From Ketobacter sp. MCCC 1A13808 (GTDB taxonomy: Bacteria; Pseudomonadota; Gammaproteobacteria; Pseudomonadales; Ketobacteraceae), in contig NZ_VRKW01000001.1 of NCBI RefSeq assembly GCF_009746715.1, positions 248,001 through 312,000 of the forward strand: DNA of 64,000 nt, in the 5' to 3' direction. Shown in pieces: positions 47,254 through 57,700 of this stretch (the first letter of the stretch is position 1; each line of letters opens with the position of its first letter). Both the position numbers and the translations under genes were made by a program. The notes beneath the pieces are model-generated. The model saw nothing but the letters and a program-made list of their open reading frames with translations. It ran no database searches and was not told the DNA's origin.

Positions 47254-48507
47254 TTAACCCTGCCACTGGTAATAAATTACCGGCAGAGTGGGTTCAGGCG
47301 CCGGCACCGTCGGCACCCCCGGTTCCACTGGGCCCTGATCGCTAGCACTAGGAGTGATGCGCTCTGGGTCTGCGGTAGCCGCTGATTCATCTACAGTGGC
47401 AGCCCCCATTGCACTGGCAGAAGTCGTTAACGGACGCGACTCACCACTGCTCAGCTTAACGGGTTTCGGTGCCTCCACCGGGATCAACTTGTTGTCCAGA
47501 CGAAAACTCTGCACCAACGTTTGCATATTATTTTCCAGCGTCACAAGGTAGCGCACTTGAGCGCCTTGAACTGTTTCCGGAAAACTGTACCGAACCGCAA
47601 TCAAGCCGTTCAGATACTCACCGAGCCCGGCAAAATCGTCTAGATTACGCACTCCACTCACATCCAGCAGGACCTGCTGGCCAAGATCCTGAGACGAAAC
47701 CACCGCGTAATAGCCCCCCACGCGATCGGCCAGTTGATCCACCAAATCCGATACAGCTTCATCGAGGGATGCTGATGAGTGCTCCCACCATTGCTCCTGG
47801 CCATCGATCACCACCACGGAATTCAGGTTTACGATGCCGCCACTATTGTTCATTTTCACCAACGCGACCGCGTTCGACTGATAACGTTCTGAAGCCGCAA
47901 TAACCGGGTCGGTAAACAGCCCCCAGACATCGCCGGAGCTGACCCGGGACAGATCTCTGGTATCGTATTTCGGAAAGGTGATGGGTAGGCCACGGCGGGA
48001 TGCATGCACCATTGCCAGTGCCTGTAGGTTTTGCTGCGCAGAGCCGCCCACTAGTTTGCGCCCTCTGCCGTTGTCATAAGCCAGCCATAGCGTCAGGCTG
48101 GGGCGATTGCTGGACCAAATTGGGTAGCCGTTTCTGCGCAGGTATTGGTTTATGGCAGCCACATCGTATTTGACGTTCAAATACGTGCGTTCGACCGGGC
48201 GCGCACCTTCTTCCGCTGCGGGCATTTCGCGGGTTTCATAGCCAAATTGCACAACAAAACGTTCAGCGTTACTGCGCGCCTCGCGAATCACGTCTTGCTG
48301 CGCAATCAGCGACGAACCACTGACTTTCACCAGAACGTCCAGAAACCCGTTAATGACGGCCGTACTGCGTGCCTTCACGGTACGATCCGCCACTGGCACG
48401 GACGCCTGATACAAATCTTTAACTTCGACAGCCAATACCACAGAGGATACCGACACCCAGACGAGGCAACCGATCAGGGCCCTGAACAAAACATGAATTC
48501 TAATCAT
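47254..48507 (-). CDS. DUF2066 domain exported protein
   Basis: The 417-residue protein has a signal peptide (about residues 1-26 from the ATG at 48507), then the DUF2066 domain with VEVKDLYQASVPVADRT and SGSSLIAQQDVIREA. The last 70 residues are Pro/Ser/Thr-rich with many Ala and Val. The function of the family is unknown. It is conserved upstream of hda and divergent from purM in pseudomonads, as here. An extended start at 48534 is possible but adds unconserved residues before the signal. Confidence 0.88.
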   Translation of the reverse strand: MIRIHVLFRALIGCLVWVSVSSVVLAVEVKDLYQASVPVADRTVKARSTAVINGFLDVLVKVSGSSLIAQQDVIREARSNAERFVVQFGYETREMPAAEEGARPVERTYLNVKYDVAAINQYLRRNGYPIWSSNRPSLTLWLAYDNGRGRKLVGGSAQQNLQALAMVHASRRGLPITFPKYDTRDLSRVSSGDVWGLFTDPVIAASERYQSNAVALVKMNNSGGIVNLNSVVVIDGQEQWWEHSSASLDEAVSDLVDQLADRVGGYYAVVSSQDLGQQVLLDVSGVRNLDDFAGLGEYLNGLIAVRYSFPETVQGAQVRYLVTLENNMQTLVQSFRLDNKLIPVEAPKPVKLSSGESRPLTTSASAMGAATVDESAATADPERITPSASDQGPVEPGVPTVPAPEPTLPVIYYQWQG

Positions 48508-48691
48508 AAATCTCTGGCAAACCTGCAAAAACAATGCGCTGAAGTGTACAACGTCGCAGCCGTGGATTAAACCGAAACCTGTAGCTGCCGCCCTCTCTGG
48601 CTGCGCTCAATGATTGGGCTTCGGGCCAAGTCCTGCTAGAATAGCCGGCCTGTCAGAACCCTCAGTAACCATTGGCGAGCTTATATCTATC

Positions 48692-49738
48692 ATGTCCGAC
48701 AAAAAGCCTTCTCTCAGCTACAAAGATGCAGGCGTTGACATCAACGCAGGTGACGAACTGGTGCAACGCATAAAATCAGTAGCCAAACGTACCAGCCGTC
48801 CCGAAGTCCTGGGTGGTCTGGGTGGATTCGGGGCGCTGTGCGAGATTCCGGAAAAATACAAGCGACCGGTGCTGGTATCCGGCACCGATGGCGTGGGCAC
48901 CAAACTGAGACTGGCGATTGACCTCAACCAGCACACCAATGTGGGCATCGATCTGGTGGCCATGTGTGTCAATGATTTGTTGGTCACCGGCGCTGAACCC
49001 CTGTTTTTCCTCGATTACTATGCCACCGGCAAACTCGATGTGGACGTCGCCGCCAACGTTGTCGCCGGAATCGGCAAAGGCTGTGAATGGGCCGGTTGCG
49101 CTCTGGTCGGTGGCGAAACCGCAGAAATGCCGGGTATGTACCATGACGGGGATTATGACCTGGCCGGATTTTGCGTCGGCGTTGTTGAACGGGACCAGAT
49201 TATAACCGGAGATAAAGTCGGCGCGGGGGATACCCTGATTGCCGTCGGCTCATCCGGCCCTCACTCCAACGGCTACTCACTGATCCGGAAAATAATTGAG
49301 ATCAGCAACGCCGACCTGAGCGAAGAGCTGGACGGGGCGCCACTCAGTCAACACCTGATGGAACCCACCCGCATCTATGTAAAATCCATTTTGGCGCTAC
49401 TTGATCAAATAGACATTAAAGCCATGGCCCATATCACCGGTGGCGGCATCACCGAGAATGTGCCGCGGGTGCTACCTCCGAAAACCAACGCCGTAATAGA
49501 CACCGATTCGTGGGAGTGGCCAGCAGTCTTTCAATGGTTGCAGGAGAAAGGTAATGTGGAAACCAGCGAAATGCACCGCACTTTCAACTGTGGTGTGGGT
49601 ATGATTCTGTGTGTTGATGCGGATAAAGCAGACAGCACACTATCCTTGTTGCGCAAGCTCGGGGAGCACACCTGGAAAATCGGCCGCATCGAAGCCGGCT
49701 CAGACGAAACCCCGCAAACCCTTTTTCAGGGTAAGTAG
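48692..49738 (+). CDS. purM: Phosphoribosylformylglycinamidine cyclo-ligase PurM
   Basis: The 348-residue enzyme forms AIR from FGAM with ATP, a central purine-synthesis step. Family blocks present: [17 protein letters not shown] at the N-terminus, [50 protein letters not shown] and [16 protein letters not shown]. The frame is open from 48614, but the ATG at 48692 matches family starts. purN follows after 9 nt. Confidence 0.97.
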   Translation: MSDKKPSLSYKDAGVDINAGDELVQRIKSVAKRTSRPEVLGGLGGFGALCEIPEKYKRPVLVSGTDGVGTKLRLAIDLNQHTNVGIDLVAMCVNDLLVTGAEPLFFLDYYATGKLDVDVAANVVAGIGKGCEWAGCALVGGETAEMPGMYHDGDYDLAGFCVGVVERDQIITGDKVGAGDTLIAVGSSGPHSNGYSLIRKIIEISNADLSEELDGAPLSQHLMEPTRIYVKSILALLDQIDIKAMAHITGGGITENVPRVLPPKTNAVIDTDSWEWPAVFQWLQEKGNVETSEMHRTFNCGVGMILCVDADKADSTLSLLRKLGEHTWKIGRIEAGSDETPQTLFQGK

Positions 49739-49747
49739 ATATAGACC

Positions 49748-50398
49748 GTGAACACCGTCAAACTTGTTGTATTGATTTCTGGCTCCGGTACCAACCTGCA
49801 GGCCATTATAGAAGCCATTGAAAAAGGCCTGGTTCACGCTGAAATCAGTGCTGTGATCAGTAATCGTCCGGACGTTCGGGGACTTGCCCGTGCCCGTGAC
49901 CAGCACATCGCAACCGAGGTCATTGATCACAAACAATTTACAGACCGCCACCGGTTCGACCAGGCCTTACTGGAAGCAATTGAGTCCTACCAACCGGACC
50001 TGGTGATACTGGCGGGTTTTATGCGCATATTGACGGACCGGTTTGTGACCCACTTTCACGGCAAAATGCTGAATATCCACCCTTCCCTGCTGCCCAAGTA
50101 TAAAGGGCTGAACACCCATGCAAGGGCCATCGAGGCCGCCGAATCCGAGCACGGCTGCAGTGTGCACTTCGTTAACAATGAGCTGGACAGCGGGGCTGTG
50201 ATCGGTCAGTTCAAAGTCCCCCTGCGAATGAACGATACTGTCGAGACTTTGTCCAAACGGGTACAAATCGCAGAACATAAACTGTATCCAGCCTGTATTG
50301 AGCTGTTGTGTCAAAAGCGGATTCAGCTGACTCCCGAGGGTGTAGAGCATCGGGGGCAACTGTTACCGGACAGCGGGTTGGATCTGACTGAGGATTAA
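49748..50398 (+). CDS. purN: Phosphoribosylglycinamide formyltransferase PurN
   Basis: The 216-residue enzyme transfers a formyl group from 10-formyl-THF to GAR. SGSGTNLQAIIEAIE is the phosphate loop. HPSLLPKYKGLNTH contains the catalytic His, and the catalytic Asp lies in FVNNELDSGAVIGQ. It starts at GTG and is probably translated from the purM transcript. Length is normal. Confidence 0.97.
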   Translation: MNTVKLVVLISGSGTNLQAIIEAIEKGLVHAEISAVISNRPDVRGLARARDQHIATEVIDHKQFTDRHRFDQALLEAIESYQPDLVILAGFMRILTDRFVTHFHGKMLNIHPSLLPKYKGLNTHARAIEAAESEHGCSVHFVNNELDSGAVIGQFKVPLRMNDTVETLSKRVQIAEHKLYPACIELLCQKRIQLTPEGVEHRGQLLPDSGLDLTED

Positions 50399-50399
50399 T

Positions 50400-51158
50400 A
50401 TGGAAAGTAAGCGCCAGCAACTGATCGGAACAATTTTTTTAAGTTGTCTAATCAGTGTACCGGTGCAGGCAGCAGAAAAATCGGCGCTTGAAGACGCACA
50501 GCCTCAATCTGCAGCAGCCGCAACCGTTGAATTCCCCTTCAAACTGTTCACTGCCAGCTACCGTGGCGAAGCCTATGGTATGTCCATGGAAAAGTTGGGA
50601 ACCCGGTCGCTAATGCAAGTTGATGCCCAGCGCTACCGCATCGAATACAAAGCCAATGCCATGATGTACAGCATGGAGGAAACCTCAGACTTCATCTGGC
50701 AGGATAATCACATCATTCCGCTTGCCTACCATTCTGAGCGCGGCACCTTTCTGAGCAAACGCAAAGCCCGACTCTTATTTGACTGGGATGCCGGCACCGC
50801 AGAATACAAAGTCAAGAAACGCAGCGGTGAGTTTACCATTAGCCCTGGCGACCAAGACCCGATCACCAGCACGCTGACATTAGCCTTGAAAATTGACCAG
50901 AAAAACCCATTAATCGAAGTCTCGGAAGCGAAGAAAGACAGCGTAGAGATGCTTGAATTTGAGCGTATTGACGAGCCGGAGCTGCAAACCCCCATCGGCG
51001 ACATCAAGACCCTGCATCTGAGACGGATTCACGATGACCCTGAGCGGCAAACAGAAATATGGGTCCATCGGGAGTACCCCTATATTCCGGTCAAACTCAG
51101 ACAGAACGACGACGGCGAAGTATTTTTACTGGAGTTAACGGACTTAAAACTAAACTAA
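50400..51158 (+). CDS. DUF3108 domain exported protein
   Basis: The 252-residue protein has a signal peptide ending near VQAAEKS and a DUF3108-type beta domain from about residue 45 (LFTASYRGEAYGMSMEK; YRIEYKANAMMYSMEETSDF; LHLRRIHDDPERQTEIWV). DUF3108 proteins regularly follow purN in pseudomonads, with unknown role, probably periplasmic. Its ATG overlaps the final A of the purN stop region (TAATATG spacing of one nt). The stop overlaps the convergent response-regulator stop by 4 nt. Confidence 0.9.
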   Translation: MESKRQQLIGTIFLSCLISVPVQAAEKSALEDAQPQSAAAATVEFPFKLFTASYRGEAYGMSMEKLGTRSLMQVDAQRYRIEYKANAMMYSMEETSDFIWQDNHIIPLAYHSERGTFLSKRKARLLFDWDAGTAEYKVKKRSGEFTISPGDQDPITSTLTLALKIDQKNPLIEVSEAKKDSVEMLEFERIDEPELQTPIGDIKTLHLRRIHDDPERQTEIWVHREYPYIPVKLRQNDDGEVFLLELTDLKLN

Positions 51159-53287
51159 CTTCCGAGCCGTTGTGATGAAGGCAAACGAAACCCACTCTCC
51201 ATAAGCGCTTCGAACTGATCGATCGCCAGCGGACGACTATAGAAGAAGCCTTGAGCGTGAACGCAACCTAATTGCAGGAGCCGGTTGGCCTGGGCTTCAG
51301 TTTCCACTCCCTCCGCTATGACTTCTACCCCCAGACCATTCGACAATGCCACCACCGCAGAAATAATGGCACTACCTTGAGGTAAATGAACATCATCCAC
51401 AAAGGTTTTATCAATTTTTAACACCGTAAACGGCAGTTGCGCCAAATACGCCATAGACGAATAACCGGTTCCGAAATCATCGATCGCAATCCCGGTCCCC
51501 AACTCGCGGATGCTTGCCAGATTTTCCATATTTACTTCGGTTCGTTCCAAAAACAGACTTTCGGTGATCTCGACCTCCAGCAGGTTAGGATCAACCCGGC
51601 TGGACACGACCGCCTGTTTCAGAAGCTCGATCAGATCCGGATCCTGCAATTGCTGCACCGACATGTTAACGGAAACCCGGAAACCCGGTGGCAAATTGTA
51701 ATCTAAACTCCACTTACGCACCTGTATGCAGGTGGTCTCAAATACCCAGCGACCGATACCGTTAATTAGACCCGTTTCCTCGGCAATGGGAATAAATATG
51801 GCCGGAGAAACATCCCGCTCACCCGCACGCCATCGAATCAAGGCTTCGGCTCCCACGATACTACCGGTTTTCATATCGTACTTCGGTTGAAAATGCAGAC
51901 TGAAATCCATAATCTCATATGCGCGGCGCAACTCAACTTCCAGCGCCATTGTTTCTTCCACCTGAGATTTCATATCGGACTCAAACACACGGTATCGATT
52001 CCGGCCTTCGTGTTTGGCCTGATACATGGCCATATCCGCGTTTTTTATCAGTTCACCAGCGGTTTTGCCTAATTCCGGATAATAAACGATGCCGATACTG
52101 GCACCCACGTAGAGCTCCTGCCCCAATATTTCGAATGGCTGTGACAATGCGTAAATTAATTTATCGGAGACACGCCGGGATGCCTGCTCTGCATGATCTC
52201 CGCTAATAATGACCGTAAATTCGTCACCTCCCAATCGACATAGTATATCGGTATCCCGTATACAGTGTGCCACCCGGATAGCCACTTCTTTTAGCAATGC
52301 ATCCCCGGCGTCATGTCCAAGCGTGTCATTTACCTGCTTAAACCGATCCAGATCCATAAACAACAACGCAAATGTCTGGCCACTATGGTTACTGTAAGTT
52401 ATGGAATTATTCAATGCCGAATTAAATAGATTACGGTTACCCAGCTCGGTTAACGAATCGTATTGAGCCAGGTAATGCAGCTTCTCTTCTATTTTTTTGC
52501 GCTCGGTAATATCTTTGAAAACGATTACCGCGCCATCAAATGAACCGGAGGGCGAATGCGTTGGGCTGGCGGTGTATTCAACGGGAATCATCCGGTTAGT
52601 GGATGCCCTGAACACACCCACATCGGAATGAAATGCCTTACCCTGAGAGCAGGAATGAAATAGCTTGGATTCCTTCCAGTCCGAGCCGCTGGATTTATGG
52701 GTAGATACGATAACGGACTTGTACAGGGGCTGACCAATTAACGTGGTGCCATTACAGCACAGAATCATCTCGGCCGCCGGATTGATAAAGGAGATCAAGC
52801 CGTCGATAGAGACACCGATGATACCTTCCCCCACTGACTTCAATAATACTTCGTTACTGGTTTTGACTTGCCGCAAGTTACTGAGCGCTTCTTCCAGCTG
52901 TTTTTGGCGCCCGTCCAGCTCAAGAAAAATACGCACTTTGCTGAGCAGCACGAACGGGTTAAACGGCTTAAACAAAAAATCGACGCCGCCGTTTTCGTAG
53001 CCTTTAAAAAGATAACTCTCTTCTTTGTTAATCGCAGTCAAAAATATGATCGGCACGTGCCGTGTCTTCGGCCGCTGACGCATAAAGCTCGCGACTTCAA
53101 ATCCATCCATACCGGGCATCTGCACATCCAGCAACACCATGGCCACGTCTTTTTTCAATAGAATCGATAACGCTTGCGGACCGGAGGTAGCGGATATTAT
53201 TTCCACATTGTCCAACTCGCTCAATGTCGCCTCCAACGCGACTAAATTGGCTTGTTGGTCGTCAACAATCAGTATGCTTTGCATCAT
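51155..53287 (-). CDS. REC-PAS-GGDEF-EAL response regulator
   Basis: The 710-residue protein links a receiver to c-di-GMP turnover. The receiver spans residues 1-120 (D9/D10, phospho-acceptor D54 in LLDVQMPGMDGF, Lys in FLFKPFNP). A PAS domain follows (about 150-265), then GGDEF (about 285-440; intact GGDEF with an RDTD inhibitory site five residues earlier), then EAL (about 455-700; EALIRW, EITES, DDFGTGYSSM, IAEGVETE). All catalytic motifs are intact, so direction may be set by phosphorylation. It overlaps cheB by ATGA and is the last gene of the kinase-CheR-CheB unit. Confidence 0.95.
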   Translation of the reverse strand: MMQSILIVDDQQANLVALEATLSELDNVEIISATSGPQALSILLKKDVAMVLLDVQMPGMDGFEVASFMRQRPKTRHVPIIFLTAINKEESYLFKGYENGGVDFLFKPFNPFVLLSKVRIFLELDGRQKQLEEALSNLRQVKTSNEVLLKSVGEGIIGVSIDGLISFINPAAEMILCCNGTTLIGQPLYKSVIVSTHKSSGSDWKESKLFHSCSQGKAFHSDVGVFRASTNRMIPVEYTASPTHSPSGSFDGAVIVFKDITERKKIEEKLHYLAQYDSLTELGNRNLFNSALNNSITYSNHSGQTFALLFMDLDRFKQVNDTLGHDAGDALLKEVAIRVAHCIRDTDILCRLGGDEFTVIISGDHAEQASRRVSDKLIYALSQPFEILGQELYVGASIGIVYYPELGKTAGELIKNADMAMYQAKHEGRNRYRVFESDMKSQVEETMALEVELRRAYEIMDFSLHFQPKYDMKTGSIVGAEALIRWRAGERDVSPAIFIPIAEETGLINGIGRWVFETTCIQVRKWSLDYNLPPGFRVSVNMSVQQLQDPDLIELLKQAVVSSRVDPNLLEVEITESLFLERTEVNMENLASIRELGTGIAIDDFGTGYSSMAYLAQLPFTVLKIDKTFVDDVHLPQGSAIISAVVALSNGLGVEVIAEGVETEAQANRLLQLGCVHAQGFFYSRPLAIDQFEALMESGFRLPSSQRLGS

Positions 53288-53895
53288 AACGCGTTACTCC
53301 GCGCACCCATCTTAACCAAGCGTCCTGCAATTTCATGGATGGACAAAACACCATCGACCCTAACCGCCTTAATAGCAGACAGGGGCATGGTATCCACACT
53401 GGCTTCCACCGGATCCTGCACGAACACGGTGCCGCCATTTCTTTTTATCGCGACACAACCATCGGCCCCATCGGAGTTGGCCCCGGTAAAAATACAACCG
53501 GCCAAATGCTGTTCATACACTTCCGACGCGGAAATAAAGGCCATATCGATCGAAGGTCTGGAATAATTCAGTGGTGCGTCCAGACTCAAAGCGATGCTGT
53601 GATCAGCGTCAATTAATAGATGATAATTCGGTGGCGCAATATACATACATCCGGTTTCTATTTTTTGTTTGTCTTCCGGTTCAACTACCTTCAGATGGGT
53701 GTACTTAGACAGCATTTCCGGTACACCACTCACTCTATTCGCCCGCTGGTGTAACACCACCACTGTGGGCACCTGGTATTGTTCAGGCAACGCCTGCAAA
53801 AATTCGATCAGGGTTTCCAGGCCGCCACTGGAAGCCCCCACTACCACGAGTTCCAACCGTTTAATCAACTCGCTGGAACACTCTTGCCGGTCCAT
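53284..53895 (-). CDS. CheB-type methylesterase domain protein without receiver
   Basis: The 203-residue protein is a CheB catalytic domain alone. The Ser/His/Asp triad is visible: Ser in VVGASSGGLETL, His in VVLHQRANRVSG and Asp in TGANSDGADG. Classical CheB has an N-terminal receiver that inhibits the esterase until phosphorylated; none is present. The ATG at 53895 has GGGAG five nt upstream and lies 35 nt inside cheR; longer in-frame starts fall deeper in cheR. Its substrate would be glutamyl methyl esters made by the CheR encoded just before it, but no MCP is nearby. Confidence 0.92.
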   Translation of the reverse strand: MDRQECSSELIKRLELVVVGASSGGLETLIEFLQALPEQYQVPTVVVLHQRANRVSGVPEMLSKYTHLKVVEPEDKQKIETGCMYIAPPNYHLLIDADHSIALSLDAPLNYSRPSIDMAFISASEVYEQHLAGCIFTGANSDGADGCVAIKRNGGTVFVQDPVEASVDTMPLSAIKAVRVDGVLSIHEIAGRLVKMGARSNAL

Positions 53896-54703
53896 CAATC
53901 TCCCTGAATCTATTTTGGTTAGGAAGGCTGCGTAACGACTCCTTAATTCCCAGCCCCATGAACCCTCCGATATCCAGACTATCATGAAATAAGGTTAGCA
54001 CTTTTGTCTGTAGTTCGCGGCGAAAGTAAATCAGTACGTTTCGGCAAACCACCATCTGCATTTCACCAAACACCTGATCTGTAACCAAATCGTGCTGGGT
54101 AAACACGATGTTACGCTTTAGTTCAGGATCGATTAGAAACCTTTCGTAACCAACGGAAACAAAGTCACTAAAGTGCCCTCTGGCGCCGGACGCCTGATAG
54201 TTCTCTTGTGCCGTCGCCAGCATCCGGTCGTGGTACACCCCTTTACTGGCCTGATCGAGTACCTGAGAGTTAATATCCGTGGCATAAATAACGGCGCGAT
54301 CACCCAGACCTTCCTCCCGCAGCAGGATTGCCATGGAATAGGCTTCTTCCCCGGTCGAGCAGCCGGCATGCCAGATTTTAATAAACGGATGGGAGCGTAA
54401 TTCCGGTACCACTTTCTCCCGGATCACGCGGTAAAATGACGGATCACGAAACATATCCGTCACATTGACCGTCAAGCCTCGAACAAAGTGGTTACAGCGT
54501 TTCTTATCCTTAATCAGTTCGTTTTGCAGGTCCGACACCCGCTCAAAGCTATTATCGGAAATATATCGGGCCACGCGACGCCGCAAGGAAGCTCGAGTGT
54601 ACTCGCGAAAGTCGTAACCCCAGCGCAAAAACAGCGCTTCCATCAGGCATTCTACTTCCACCTCGAACTCACTCAACTGGTGACTAAAATGGTCTTGCTG
54701 CAT
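53861..54703 (-). CDS. CheR-type protein-glutamate methyltransferase
   Basis: The 280-residue protein has the CheR N-terminal helical domain and a SAM-dependent methyltransferase domain. TVNVTDMFRDPSFY matches the conserved NxTxFFR-type motif, KIWHAGCSTGEEAYS is the SAM loop, and VVCRNVLIYF is the late conserved block. No C-terminal TPR or pentapeptide tether domain follows. Its ATG overlaps the hybrid-kinase stop as TGATG; a GTG at 54721 is an alternative. Because no MCP occurs in the window, the target is unknown; the co-encoded kinase is the obvious candidate. Confidence 0.93.
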   Translation of the reverse strand: MQQDHFSHQLSEFEVEVECLMEALFLRWGYDFREYTRASLRRRVARYISDNSFERVSDLQNELIKDKKRCNHFVRGLTVNVTDMFRDPSFYRVIREKVVPELRSHPFIKIWHAGCSTGEEAYSMAILLREEGLGDRAVIYATDINSQVLDQASKGVYHDRMLATAQENYQASGARGHFSDFVSVGYERFLIDPELKRNIVFTQHDLVTDQVFGEMQMVVCRNVLIYFRRELQTKVLTLFHDSLDIGGFMGLGIKESLRSLPNQNRFREIDGPARVFQRVD

Positions 54704-57700
54704 CAGCTTTGTCTCAACCACATTTTAATCATCGATTTGAGCTTAACCGTTTCCACCGGTTTCGAGAGATAGTCATTGGCACCGGCTTCAATACAACGGG
54801 CACGGTCATCACGCATTGCTTTTGCGGTGAGCGCGATTAAAGGCAGGGATTTAAACTGACTCTGACTGCGAATTTTCTTCATGGCCTCCAATCCATCCAT
54901 TTCCGGCATCATCACATCCATCAATACCAGGTCAAAAGCCGGTTGTGATGCCAGCATATCCAAAGCTTCTATCCCGGTGCTGGCGGTTTCAATTTCAAAG
55001 CCACTTTCTTCCAGCACAGCAGAGAGAGAATATAGGTTACGGATATCATCGTCCACGAGCAATAATCGCTTACCTGCGAAATTCAAGCCATCAGACGGAC
55101 TGGTATCCACCCACTCTTTGGTATTCGGTGTCTTATCACTTTCGTTCACCCAATGCAAAAATAACGTCGTTTCGTTGATCAGCCGGGAGATGGACTTATC
55201 CGTTTTCAAGACTATGCGTTTGGCGTACTTACGCAGGTCGGCGTCCTGTTTCTTATTCAGGTCCCGGGCGGTATAGATGATAATCGGTGTATTGCCCAGA
55301 GTCGCTTCACCCAATGCCTTTGCCAGACCAAACCCATCCACATCAGGTAACTCAAGATCCAGAATAATAGCGCCATAATGTTCGCTATTTACCAGGGACA
55401 ACGCGTGCTCACCGGAACTGACGATATCACTGGCAATATTCTGTTTGTCGAAATTCATTTTCAACTGTTCGCACTGAACCTCGTCGTCCTCGATTATCAG
55501 AACACGCTGGTAGCTAAGATCGTGAATTTCGGATTCTATATCCTGGAACAACTGATCCAGACGATCACGACTGAACGGTTTTGCAATAAACTCTTCCGCT
55601 CCCGCAAGGTCGGATACATTGACATTGAGCTTCCCGGAGATAACATGAACCGGAATGTTCCTGGTTTCCTTATCCTCCTTCAACATACTCAGCAAATGCT
55701 CACCCGGTGCATCCGGCAAACCCAGATCAAGAATGATGGAACCGGGCAAATGGTGATTCAAATAGGCACGGGCATCTGCCACCGTATGAGCGCAGTGTGC
55801 TTCAAATCCGAAATCTTCTGCCAGATTTTTTAACACGCCGCTAAAACTGGGGTCGTCTTCAATGATCAAAACGGTTTTTTCCCGCACCACGGCAGCCCCG
55901 GAAAAGGGCGCATCTTCGGAAGATACGCCCGCTGGCGTGAGCGGCTCCGCAGACGAGGTAGAGGGTTTGGCTGGAGAGGTTACCTGCTCTGTGCCCGAAT
56001 CGTTTGCTTTATGCACACCGGGTGTCACTGTTCGCGGCAAATACAAAACAAACTCAGAACCGAAATTTTCACCTTCACTGAGCACATCTACACCGCCGCC
56101 CATGATTTCCGCCAATTTTTTCGAGATAGTCAGACCCAATCCAGTACCGCCGTATTTGCGACTGATGGTGCCATCTACCTGTTTGAAAGCCTCAAAAATC
56201 AAACCGAGCTTGTCCTTCGGGATGCCGATCCCGGAATCTTTCACCTTAAAGACAATGGCATCCTCTTTTCTGAGCAGGTGACCTTCAGCCAGGCGAACAT
56301 CGGTTTCGGCCCGACCGACGGATACGTTAACTGAGCCCTTGTGGGTAAACTTGAGTGCGTTAGAAATAAAATTCCGCAGAATCTGACTCAGCCTGTGCTC
56401 GTCTATCAAAATACTATCCGGCAGTTCCGGCTCGACCTCGACCCCGAAACCAATTTTCTTATTCTCCGCCTGGACATCGAACTGACCATGGAGTTTGTCC
56501 GCAAATGCCTGTAGGTTGAGCTCTTCCACCACCAATTCAAGCTTGCCCTCTTCCACCTTCGACAAGTCCAGAATATCGTTGATGAGCATCAACAAATCGC
56601 GGCCGGAAGAATTAATCACTTTGGCATGTTCAACCTGTTTTTCATCCAGATTCCGCTTTTTATTCTCCACCAAACCCTGGGATAAAATCAGAATACTGTT
56701 CAGAGGCGTACGCAATTCATGGGACATCGTTGATAAAAATTCTGTTTTGTACCGACCGCTCATTTCAAGCTGTTTGGCTTTTCCGTGCAGTTCTTCCCGT
56801 GAAGCTTCCAGGTCTTTATTTTTTTGAGCAATTTCCTCTTTCTGCCGATCCAATAACTGGTTGCGTTCTTCCAGCTCTTCATTCATTACACGCAATTCTT
56901 CCTGTTGCTGTTGCAATCCTTCTTCCGACGCACGCAAGGTCGTAGCCTGCTCTTCCAACTCTTCATTAGTCGCGCGTAACTCTTCCTGCTGTTGTTCCAT
57001 CGCCTCTGCCTGCAGGCGCGTGCGTTCCAGGGCGTCCGCCAACTGCATTCTGGAGATAGCTGAACTCAGGGCGATAGCGAGCCCTTCTGCACTGCGTTCG
57101 ACAAAATCGATCTGATGCTCTGTGAACGGGGTAAACGACATGAGTTCGATCACTGCCAGCAGGTTTCCGTTAAACTCCAACGGAACCAGCATCACTTCGG
57201 TGGCAGTGGCTTCACCCAGGCCGGACGCTACCGGTGCGTAATCCGCAGGCAAATCACGCACCATAAACAGTTTACGTTCCAACGCAGCCTGGCCCACCAT
57301 AGACTCACCCAACAGAAACCGAGTACGGTCGCCTTTGCGGTGACTAAAGGCATAGCTCGCTTTCATAACCAGCGTATCGCCTTCCAGCAAATAAAGCGCA
57401 CCCACATTGGCACCCAATAGTTCGGCCAGACAGCGTAAAATATTATTGCTTACCTGCAGTGTGGTCAGTTCACCTCGCAACGCATCATTGAGACGCGATA
57501 TCTGTTCCTGGCGCTCGGTGCGTATCGCGGATTCCTGATACTGCTTTTTCAATCGATCGCGCATGGTTGCCAGCGCCATAAACAGGCGGTTCACCTCAGT
57601 GCTGGTCCCAATGCCGACCTCCACGTCAAGATTACCCTCCGCGATCTGTCCGGCGAGCTTGATCACCTGACCGATAGCACTGGTTACCACAATAATGAGC

